From Tabrizicola sp. (GTDB lineage: Bacteria > Pseudomonadota > Alphaproteobacteria > Rhodobacterales > Rhodobacteraceae): 37,626 bases of DNA. A model generated the notes under the pieces. The model searched no databases and was not told where the DNA came from. It saw only the letters and a program-made list of their open reading frames with translations. Where the stretch lies: positions 1 through 37,626 of the forward strand of contig NZ_JAEULO010000020.1 in assembly GCF_016793705.1 (NCBI RefSeq), in the 5' to 3' direction. The position numbers and the translations under genes are program-made. Below, one piece after another: positions 31,636-37,626 of the stretch (position 1 is its first letter; each line of letters starts with the position of its first letter).

Positions 31636-32327
31636 TCGGCGGCCTTGGCAAGGGGTGCGTCGGCGAGGAGGCCATCGGCGAGGCGGATGATCCGGTCGCA
31701 GCGCTGGGCCAGTTCCGGGGCATGGGTGACGAGGACCAGCGTCGCGCCGTGGCGGTCGCGGAGGGAGAAGAGCAGGTCCATGATCGCCTGCCCGTTGACG
31801 CCGTCGAGATTGCCGGTGGGCTCGTCGGCCAGAAGGATCGCGGGACGGGGCGCGGCGGCGCGAGCGAGGGCGACGCGCTGCTGCTCGCCGCCGGACATCT
31901 GGCTGGGGTAGTGGTGCATCCGGGGGCCAAGGCCCACCGTCGTCAGTTCCGCCTGCGCGCGGTCGAAGGCATCGGGTGCGCCCGCCAGTTCCAACGGCAA
32001 GGCCACGTTCTCCAGCGCGGTCATCGTGGGAATCAGGTGGAAGCTTTGGAAGACAACCCCCATATTCCCCCGGCGGAAGCGGGCGAGCGCGTCTTCGTCC
32101 ATCGCGGTCAGGTCCTGCCCCAGCGCCAGGACGCGGCCGCCGGTGGCACGCTCCAGCCCGCCCAGAAGCATGAGGAGCGACGATTTGCCCGACCCCGATG
32201 GCCCGATGAGCCCGACCGTTTCGCCCCGATGGATGGTCAATGTTATGCCCTTCAGGATGTCGACCGGCCCGGCATTGCCTGCAAGGGTCAGCCGCGCGTC
32301 GGTCAGCGCGAGAATGTCTTCGGGCAT
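31632..32327 (-). CDS. ABC transporter ATP-binding protein (YbbA/LolD-like)
   Basis: The 231-residue ATPase starts at ATG 32327 (MPEDILALTD) with AAGGAT upstream. It has Walker A GPSGSGKSS (42-50), the Q-loop VVFQSFHLIPTMTALENV, signature SGGEQQRVALARA, Walker B ILLADEPTGNLDG, and the H-loop VTHAPEL. The DEPTGNLD and lipid-export-like sequence put it in the LolD/MacB/YbbA class that energises FtsX-type permeases. Its stop overlaps the start of the permease gene by 4 bp (ATGA), so the two act together. The upstream tesA-like gene is divergent and 43 bp away, a layout like E. coli tesA-ybbAP. Confidence 0.93.
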   Translation of the reverse strand: MPEDILALTDARLTLAGNAGPVDILKGITLTIHRGETVGLIGPSGSGKSSLLMLLGGLERATGGRVLALGQDLTAMDEDALARFRRGNMGVVFQSFHLIPTMTALENVALPLELAGAPDAFDRAQAELTTVGLGPRMHHYPSQMSGGEQQRVALARAAAPRPAILLADEPTGNLDGVNGQAIMDLLFSLRDRHGATLVLVTHAPELAQRCDRIIRLADGLLADAPLAKAAE

Positions 32328-32370
32328 CGGGGGGATCCTTCGGGCTTGCCTGTCAAAGGGATATGGCGCG

Positions 32371-33024
32371 ATGGCCGGGCTGCGCAATGGGATCGCGGTC
32401 ACGTTATTGACGGTCGGGGTGGTGGCGGCGGAGCCGGTTACGGTTGTCGCGCTGGGCGACAGCCTGACGGCGGGCTACGGGCTGGAGGAGCAGTCGCAGG
32501 GGCTGGTCCCGGTGCTGGAAGGCTGGCTGAAGGCCCGGGGGCATGACGTGGTGGTGCAGAATGCCGGGGTGTCGGGCGATACGACGGCGGGCGGTCTGGC
32601 GCGGATCGGCTGGGCGCTGGGACCGGAAGCCGATGCGTTGATCGTGACGCTGGGTGGCAACGACCTGTTGCGCGGGATCGACCCGGCGGCATCGAGGGCC
32701 AATCTGGAGGGCATCCTAAAGGAGGCCTCGGCGCGGAAGCTGCCGGTGCTTCTGGTGGCGATGAAGGCGTCGGGGAACTTCGGACCGGAGTACAAGGCGG
32801 CGTTCGACGCGATGTATGGCGATCTGGCGGGGCAGTATGGGACGCTTCTGGCGGAGGATTTCTTTGGTGGCCTGCGCGCGGCGGGGGCGGACCCTGCGGA
32901 CCCGGCTTCGCTGGCCGCTTTCATGCAGGCGGACGGGCTGCACCCGAACCCGGAGGGCGTGAAGCTGATCGTCGAAGGGCTGGGGCCGAAGGTCGAGGAA
33001 TTGCTGGCGAAGGTAGGGTCGTGA
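32371..33024 (+). CDS. tesA: GDSL arylesterase/thioesterase I (TesA-like)
   Basis: The 217-residue SGNH hydrolase has an N-terminal signal peptide (IAVTLLTVGVVAAEP) for export to the periplasm. The SGNH blocks are: block I ALGDSLTAGYGL (nucleophile S31), block II with a glycine (NAGVSGDTTAGG), block III GGND (95-98), and block V DGLHPNPEG (catalytic Asp and His). TesA acts on acyl-CoA, lysophospholipid and aryl esters. ATG 32371 is in the same frame as the signal; AAAGGG lies about ten bases upstream. The divergent arrangement with the YbbA/YbbP-type operon suggests a shared lipid-related pathway. It ends 21 bp before a convergent gene. Confidence 0.88.
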   Translation: MAGLRNGIAVTLLTVGVVAAEPVTVVALGDSLTAGYGLEEQSQGLVPVLEGWLKARGHDVVVQNAGVSGDTTAGGLARIGWALGPEADALIVTLGGNDLLRGIDPAASRANLEGILKEASARKLPVLLVAMKASGNFGPEYKAAFDAMYGDLAGQYGTLLAEDFFGGLRAAGADPADPASLAAFMQADGLHPNPEGVKLIVEGLGPKVEELLAKVGS

Positions 33025-33037
33025 TGGGCCAAATCTA

Positions 33038-33057
33038 AAAATTTTCTAGAAAATTTT
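33038..33057. other. Perfect 20-bp AT-rich palindrome containing a stop codon
   Basis: AAAATTTTCTAGAAAATTTT is a perfect even palindrome in the 21-bp gap between two convergent genes. It reaches into the 3' end of the Rossmann/DUF4166 gene, and the central CTAG provides that gene's TAG stop (33046-33048, minus). Eighteen of 20 bases are A or T, which stands out strongly in this GC-rich window. It may be a bidirectional terminator or a protein site. Confidence 0.6.
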
Positions 33058-34668
33058 CAGACTTGCGGGGTGAGAGGTGTCTGGTGTGGCGGGGTCGAGG
33101 TGGCCGCGATAGTGGACCATCAGGGCGCCGGTGAGGGGCGCCAGCAAGCGGACGTCGAAGTGGAACCGGCCGTTCTCCTCGTATTCCCGCGCCTCGGAGG
33201 CGGGGAGCAGCCAGCGCGGCATCGGGACGGGCCCGAGACGCCCGGCGGTCACCGGATAGTGCAGCGCGCCGTTCCGGACGGACAGGCGAAGCCGGAAAGT
33301 GAAGGGACCGAAGCGTTCGGTCATGCCGTGCGGCGTGGCGGCCAGATATGACCGGAAGCTGCGGGCGCCGAAGCGGCGGGACCAGGTTTCCCCTTTGGCG
33401 GTGACGGTCTTGGTGACTTCGACAGGCGTGTCTTCGCTTGCGGGCGGGAAGCGGAAGAGTGTGGCGAGGAGGCGGCTCCAGAGGTCGGTCCCGCGTGTGA
33501 CCGAGGCCCGACCTGTCCAGCGGGTGATGCCTGCGGTCTGGTGAGTGGCGCGGACGGCTTCCGGCAAGGTGGCGAAGGCCGGGCCGAGGATGCGGGGGAA
33601 GATCGGGTCCAGCGCCTCGCTCCGGCGTTCGAAGCGGATGGAGAGGTCGGACATCGCGGCTTCGAGTTCGTCGAGGGTGACGATTTCGAGGGCCGAGGCG
33701 GCCTCGGTCGGCAGGGTAGCGCGGCGGAGAAGGGCGCGGATGGCGACGGCGGGGACGAAGGGGCCGTCGCCGTCTTCGGCCAGCAGGGACCAGCTGTGGC
33801 GCTGGGTGGCGGTGGTGACGGTGACGGACATGCCGCCGATGCCGGTGCCGAAGGGGGCGAGGAGGTCTGCGACAAGGCGGAAGGCGCGGACGAGGGGCGT
33901 GGCGACGGGGAAGGGGACCAGGCGGCGGAGCAGGGCGAAGGCGGCGAGGCCGTAGCGCATGATCCCCAGTTCCAGGCCGGCGCGGAAGTCGACGGTATGG
34001 GCGCCGAAATGGGCGGGGAAGAGGCGCGTGTCGGGCACCTCGATCCGCCAGCCCTGCCGGGTGAGACCACCGGGGAGGGTGTAATCCTGCGGGGCGGACC
34101 AGCCGGTCGCGATTGTCCATCGCCCGGCCTGATAGAGGGGGAAGGGGCGGCCCGCCTGTGACAGGATCGAGGCCATGACGGACAGGCCGCGCGGGCTGCG
34201 GTTGCCGGGGAGGATGGCGCTGTCGATCATGAGCGGCCGGTCGGGGCCGACGAGGGCGCGGACGGCGGCGCTGGAGATGGCGGGGACGGAGGAGAGGCCG
34301 GAAATGGCGGCCTTGCCTGCGGCGCGGGCCTCGGCGTCCAGCGTGGCGATCCCGTCGCAGAAGGCGGCGTTGTCGGCGAGGTCGAGGTAGTGGGCGCCAA
34401 GGCCTAGGGCTGCGCGGGCCAGACGGTAGGGATCTGCGCCATAGGCGTGGAAGGGCCCGGCGGCGTCGATGACGACCTCGTGGCCGCGCAGAGGGGAAAG
34501 GTCGCCGGTGCGGTCGAGCTTCAGGGCGCTGGCGCCCAGTTCGTCGGCGAAGGCCTGCGCGGCGGGAAGATTGCGGGCGGCGATGGTCAGCCGGTGGCCG
34601 TCGCGGGCCAGAAGCCGGGCAAGGCGCATCCCGAAGACGCCGGTGCCGCCGAGGATCAGGACCTTCAT
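33046..34668 (-). CDS. Rossmann (saccharopine-dehydrogenase-like) plus DUF4166 protein
   Basis: The 540-residue protein has an N-terminal NAD(P)-binding fold (MKVLILGGTGVFGMRLARLLA, with GGTGVFG at 8-14; VVIDAAGPFHAYG; HYLDLADNAAFCDG) like saccharopine dehydrogenase-family reductases. The last about 180 residues (WSRLLATLFRFPPASEDTPVEVTKTV to FHFDVRLLAPLTG) match the DUF4166 region. Such two-domain fusions occur in alphaproteobacteria with unknown substrate. It ends inside a perfect AT palindrome. Its start overlaps the stop of the downstream-encoded DCC protein (34665-34668), so the two are co-transcribed. A redox role on a lipid-like or amino-acid-like substrate is speculative. Confidence 0.8.
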   Translation of the reverse strand: MKVLILGGTGVFGMRLARLLARDGHRLTIAARNLPAAQAFADELGASALKLDRTGDLSPLRGHEVVIDAAGPFHAYGADPYRLARAALGLGAHYLDLADNAAFCDGIATLDAEARAAGKAAISGLSSVPAISSAAVRALVGPDRPLMIDSAILPGNRSPRGLSVMASILSQAGRPFPLYQAGRWTIATGWSAPQDYTLPGGLTRQGWRIEVPDTRLFPAHFGAHTVDFRAGLELGIMRYGLAAFALLRRLVPFPVATPLVRAFRLVADLLAPFGTGIGGMSVTVTTATQRHSWSLLAEDGDGPFVPAVAIRALLRRATLPTEAASALEIVTLDELEAAMSDLSIRFERRSEALDPIFPRILGPAFATLPEAVRATHQTAGITRWTGRASVTRGTDLWSRLLATLFRFPPASEDTPVEVTKTVTAKGETWSRRFGARSFRSYLAATPHGMTERFGPFTFRLRLSVRNGALHYPVTAGRLGPVPMPRWLLPASEAREYEENGRFHFDVRLLAPLTGALMVHYRGHLDPATPDTSHPASLKIF

Positions 34669-35111
34669 TTCAGAAGGCGGCGCTGGAGGGCCGGGTCGGG
34701 CAGCGCGCAGAGGTCGGCCCGGCCGAAGAGCGCATAGCGGTTGCGGGCCAGGCGGCGGTAGAGCCAGTCGCGGAGGGGGCGGGGGATCAGGCGCAGGGTC
34801 TGGGTGAGGTAGCCGAGCCCGCCGTAACGGCGACCGGCGTGAAGGACGGCCTCAAAATCCTTGTGGGCCTGTCCGTCGTCGAGGAAAAGCCAGCTGGCCG
34901 GATCCTGCGGGTCGAGGCCGTAATGGGTGAGGAGCGCGTTGCCGAGGGGCGACTGGATCGGGCAGATCCTTGTGGTGCCCGCGCGGTCAAGCCGGTGGAT
35001 CATCCGCGCGCCCCAGCTGCAGATGGCGCATTCGGCGTCCATCACCGCGACGGGGGCGCTGTCGTCGAAGGCGGGGACGGCGGGGTCGTCGCGGTAGGAA
35101 CAGGCGGACAT
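34665..35111 (-). CDS. DCC family (DUF393) thiol-disulfide oxidoreductase-like protein
   Basis: The protein has about 148 residues. ATG 35111 gives MSACSYRDD and is preferred; a TTG at 35147 would add 12 residues. It carries the DUF393 signature with DAECAIC (D25, C28, C31) near the N-terminus, then the ICPIQSPLGNALLTHYGLDP and DGQAHKDFEAVLHAGRRYGG segments and a C-terminal basic stretch (RPLRDWLYRRLARNRYALFG) typical of the family. The two cysteines suggest a redox role, though the family's function is poorly known. It is coupled to the Rossmann/DUF4166 gene by a 4-bp overlap and follows the M24 gene by 50 bp on the same strand. Confidence 0.8.
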   Translation of the reverse strand: MSACSYRDDPAVPAFDDSAPVAVMDAECAICSWGARMIHRLDRAGTTRICPIQSPLGNALLTHYGLDPQDPASWLFLDDGQAHKDFEAVLHAGRRYGGLGYLTQTLRLIPRPLRDWLYRRLARNRYALFGRADLCALPDPALQRRLLK

Positions 35112-35161
35112 GCGGGGCAGGGTGGCCTGCCGGGCGGTGCCGCGCAAGAGGACGTGGTGCC

Positions 35162-36310
35162 TCAGGCGTTCAGGATCAGGTCCAGCCCGTGGCGGGAGAG
35201 GCGCTCGACCCCGTTCGCCGTGACCAGGACCGAATGGCCGAGGGTCATCGCCTCGCCTGCCTCGCTGTCCATCAGGATCATGTGCAGGAAGAAGACCTGG
35301 CCCTCCTGCATGATCAGCGGGTTGCCTTCGTAGAACATCGGGAAGTCGACCCAGATCGGGTTGTAGACCGCGCCCATGCCGTAGCCGCAGGCCCTCAGCC
35401 GGGCGTGTGACAGGCCGCGGGCGTCGAAGACGCGGGCATGGGCGGCGTAGACATCACCCATCGGGGCGCCGGGGCGGATGGCCGCTTCGCAGGCGGTCAG
35501 CGCCTCGACGGCGGCCTCGTGCATCCGGCGGTGGTGGTCGGAGGCTTTGCCCACGAGAATGGTCCGCATCATCGCCGCATGGTAGCGGGCATAGGCGCCG
35601 GACCATTCGAGCGTCAGCTGGTCGGTGGCGGACAGGTGGCGGCGGCCCGAGTAGTAGCGGCAGAGAAGCGCGCCGGGGCCGGAGCCGAGGATGAACTCGT
35701 TCCCGGCATAATCGCCGCCGCCCTTGAAGACCGCGCCCTGCATGGCGGCGAGGATGTCGCCCTCGAAGGCGCCGGGGCGGGCGAGTTGGATGGCCTGGTC
35801 GAGCGCATCGTCGGACAGTTGGGCGGCGCGGCGGTGCATCTCGATCTCCGCCGGGGATTTGACGCGGCGAAGCGCGCGGATCAGGTCCGAGGCATCGATC
35901 AGACCGGGGATCGCGGCGTGAAGCGCGCGGCCGGTGCGGTCGGTCAGGCCGACGGTGTCGGATTCGTAGCCGACGCGGCCGGTGACGCCGAGGTCGGTGA
36001 GGAGGTTGGCGAGGTCACGGGCCGGCGAGGCGCCCTCGATGTCCTGCCAGATGTGGATTTCTTCGGTGGCGAGGGTGGAGGTGTATTGCGCCTGCCGCAG
36101 GTCGGGCGTGCGGGTCAGGAGGTGCAGGTCTCCCTTCGCGGTCAGGACCATGCACTGGAACATGGCGAAGCCGAAGGTGTCGTAGCCCGATATCCAGAAA
36201 TGGCTTTCGGGGGCGAACATGAGGAGCGCGTCGAGGCCTGCGGTTTGCAAGGCGGCGCGGGCTTTCTCACGGCGGGTGGCGTATTCGGCGGGGGTGAAGT
36301 GCAGGGGCAT
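35162..36310 (-). CDS. Peptidase M24 (creatinase-like) hydrolase lacking metal ligands
   Basis: The 382-residue protein starts at ATG 36310 ([17 protein letters not shown]). A creatinase-like N-terminal domain (about 8-140; [21 protein letters not shown]) is followed by a pita-bread domain (about 150-370). The five usual metal ligands (D, D, H, E, E) are not conserved: [18 protein letters not shown] replaces the two aspartates with E and H, GYGMG replaces GHG, FFLHMIL replaces the first glutamate, and TLGHSVLV the second. Creatinase and ectoine hydrolase are known metal-independent members with a similar pattern, so an amidino or amide hydrolase is more likely than a proline dipeptidase. It is divergent from the 5-oxoprolinase gene. 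Confidence 0.75.
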   Translation of the reverse strand: MPLHFTPAEYATRREKARAALQTAGLDALLMFAPESHFWISGYDTFGFAMFQCMVLTAKGDLHLLTRTPDLRQAQYTSTLATEEIHIWQDIEGASPARDLANLLTDLGVTGRVGYESDTVGLTDRTGRALHAAIPGLIDASDLIRALRRVKSPAEIEMHRRAAQLSDDALDQAIQLARPGAFEGDILAAMQGAVFKGGGDYAGNEFILGSGPGALLCRYYSGRRHLSATDQLTLEWSGAYARYHAAMMRTILVGKASDHHRRMHEAAVEALTACEAAIRPGAPMGDVYAAHARVFDARGLSHARLRACGYGMGAVYNPIWVDFPMFYEGNPLIMQEGQVFFLHMILMDSEAGEAMTLGHSVLVTANGVERLSRHGLDLILNA

Positions 36311-36402
36311 GGGCCGCAGGAAAGCCTTTGGCGCGGCAGCGGTCAAGTGTTGCATCTGCCGATGCCCCGGGCCACGAATTGGGCAAGGCAAGGGGGTGGG
36401 CG
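36311..36402. other. Short divergent intergenic region between M24 and 5-oxoprolinase genes
   Basis: This is a 92-bp gap. The last bases (AAGGGGGTGGGCG) supply a purine-rich ribosome-binding site for the 5-oxoprolinase ATG. No clear palindrome or -10/-35 pair is seen. Confidence 0.35.
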
Positions 36403-37626
36403 ATGGGCGCGTGGGAATTCTGGATCGACCGGGGCGGCACCTTCACCGATGTGGTGGGGCGGGCGCCGGAGGGGCGGCTGGTCACGGTGAAGCTTCTGTC
36501 GGAGAACCCGGAGCGCTACCCGGATGCGGCGGTGCAGGGCATCCGCGATTGCCTGGGGCTGAAGGCCGGAGAGCCGATCCCGGACGGGGCGATCGCGGCG
36601 GTGAAGATGGGGACGACGGTTGCCACGAATGCGCTCTTGGAGCGGAAGGGCGAGCGGGTTGCTCTCTTGATCACCGAGGGGTTCGGCGATCTTCTGCGCA
36701 TCGGGACGCAGGCGCGACCGGCGCTGTTCGAGCTGGATATCCGGCGGCCCGATCTGCTGTATGAACGGGTGTTCGAGATTCCGGAGCGGCTGGACGCCGA
36801 GGGATTGGAAGTGGTGCCGCTGGATGAGGCGGCGGTGGCCTCCGCCCTGTCGCAAGCGCGGGCTGAGGGGATCGCGGCGGTGGCGGTGGCGCTGATGCAT
36901 GGGCATGTGAACCCTTCGCATGAGGCGCGGGTGGGTGCGCTGGCGCGGGCGGCGGGGTTCAGCCAGATTTCCCTGTCACATCAGGTGTCTCGCCTGGCGA
37001 AACTGGTGCCGCGCGGGGATACGACGGTGGTCGATGCCTATCTTTCGCCGATCCTGCGGCGCTATGTGGCGCAGGTGGAAGGCGCGCTGGACATGGGACG
37101 GGCGACGGGGCGGCTTCTGTTCATGCAGTCGAACGGCGGGCTGACCGAGGCGGGCCGGTTCCAGGGCAAGGACGCGATCCTGTCGGGGCCTGCGGGCGGG
37201 ATCGTGGGCATGGTGCGGACGGGCGAGGCGGCGGGGTTCGACCGGCTGATCGGCTTCGACATGGGGGGAACCTCGACCGACGTGAGCCACTATGCGGGTC
37301 AATATGAACGATCGTTCGAGACCGAGGTTGCAGGCGTGCGGATGCGGGCGCCGATGATGGACATCCACACCGTCGCGGCGGGGGGCGGGTCGATCTGTTC
37401 CTTCCGGGACGGGCGCTTCCAGGTCGGGCCGGAGAGCGCGGGGGCGAACCCCGGCCCGGCGAGCTATCGCCGTGGCGGGCCGCTGACGATCACCGACTGC
37501 AACGTGATGCTGGGGCGGCTGTCACCGGCGCATTTCCCGGCGGTCTTCGGGCCGGGCGGGGACCAGCGGCTCGACGCGGAAGTGGTGCGGGAGAAATTCG
37601 CGGCGCTGGCGCGGGAGGTGGCGGCG
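36403..37626 (+). CDS. 5-Oxoprolinase/hydantoinase A, N-terminal part (runs off the right edge)
   Basis: The open frame of 408 codons starts at ATG 36403 ([19 protein letters not shown]) and has no stop before the edge. The HydA/OplA ATPase-like domain is visible: IDRGGTFTD at 8-16, [10 protein letters not shown] then [65 protein letters not shown], and the [29 protein letters not shown] segment. [11 protein letters not shown] plus KLLSENP is characteristic of the single-chain 5-oxoprolinase (about 1200 residues), which cleaves 5-oxoproline with ATP; a two-subunit hydantoinase is the alternative, and the rest of the gene would decide. A creatinase-like hydrolase is divergent next door. Confidence 0.9.
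   Translation, partial: MGAWEFWIDRGGTFTDVVGRAPEGRLVTVKLLSENPERYPDAAVQGIRDCLGLKAGEPIPDGAIAAVKMGTTVATNALLERKGERVALLITEGFGDLLRIGTQARPALFELDIRRPDLLYERVFEIPERLDAEGLEVVPLDEAAVASALSQARAEGIAAVAVALMHGHVNPSHEARVGALARAAGFSQISLSHQVSRLAKLVPRGDTTVVDAYLSPILRRYVAQVEGALDMGRATGRLLFMQSNGGLTEAGRFQGKDAILSGPAGGIVGMVRTGEAAGFDRLIGFDMGGTSTDVSHYAGQYERSFETEVAGVRMRAPMMDIHTVAAGGGSICSFRDGRFQVGPESAGANPGPASYRRGGPLTITDCNVMLGRLSPAHFPAVFGPGGDQRLDAEVVREKFAALAREVAA

Overview
The window is high-GC alphaproteobacterial chromosome. Its best fit is a member of the Rhodobacteraceae (Rhodobacter/Gemmobacter/Tabrizicola-like). The evidence is the codon use, a LuxU/LuxO-like HPt plus sigma-54-type regulator pair, a FYDLN-acid protein, and dense operons with ATGA overlaps. 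The assignment comes from protein resemblance alone; no search was run. Almost everything is chromosomal housekeeping or metabolism. I see no prophage, transposase, integrase, CRISPR array or defence locus.

Layout. 1-192: 5' end of glyA (minus). 404-1171: nadK (plus). 1245-3208: HPt protein plus sigma-54-type response regulator (minus operon). 3288-5174: prpE, propionyl-CoA synthetase (minus). 5439-7730: maeB, malic enzyme with a phosphotransacetylase-like domain (minus). 8017-9758: FCD-type GntR regulator overlapping a VOC/double-cupin protein (plus). 9883-14461: a tight nucleoside-salvage operon cdd-deoA-deoB-add-upp, followed by an overlapping SPOR-domain protein (to 15000). 15007-16029: membrane-anchored M48-like protein without the catalytic motif (minus). 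16205-17140: EamA transporter. 17113-17691: tdk (minus). 18051-18503: small possible DNA-binding protein. 18562-19908: DEAD-box RNA helicase (minus). 20246-24489: RND efflux adaptor and pump. 24667-24742: tRNA-Ala(GGC) (minus). 24848-25183: FYDLN-acid protein (minus). 25307-25999: YgjP-like metalloprotease. 26033-26680: second FCD GntR regulator. 26732-27205: lower-GC lipoprotein. 27363-28274: pirin. 28379-29125: methyltransferase-like protein. 29122-32327: YbbP/YbbA-like ABC system (minus), divergent from a TesA-like esterase (32371-33024). 33046-36310: minus cluster of Rossmann/DUF4166 protein, DCC protein and M24 hydrolase. 36403-37626: start of a 5-oxoprolinase/hydantoinase A gene running off the window.

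How genes work together. The cdd-deoA-deoB-add-upp operon deaminates cytidine and adenosine nucleosides, phosphorolyses pyrimidine deoxynucleosides, converts deoxyribose-1-P to deoxyribose-5-P and recycles uracil; tdk lies about 2.7 kb downstream. A near-perfect RutR-type palindrome lies directly before cdd. prpE and maeB are both carbon-assimilation genes. prpE is preceded by TTTGCAAA octamers like those of the ScfR/PccR propionate regulators.

The strongest unexplained signal is non-coding. A family of long imperfect palindromes (copies at 1176-1242, 5376-5438 and 9759-9821) each begins within a few bases of a stop codon and always has the same orientation relative to the gene it follows. 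Other notable signals are a 23-bp palindrome before the HPt gene, a 26-bp palindrome in the maeB leader, a strong stem-loop before tdk, and a perfect 20-bp AT-rich palindrome containing a stop codon at 33038-33057.
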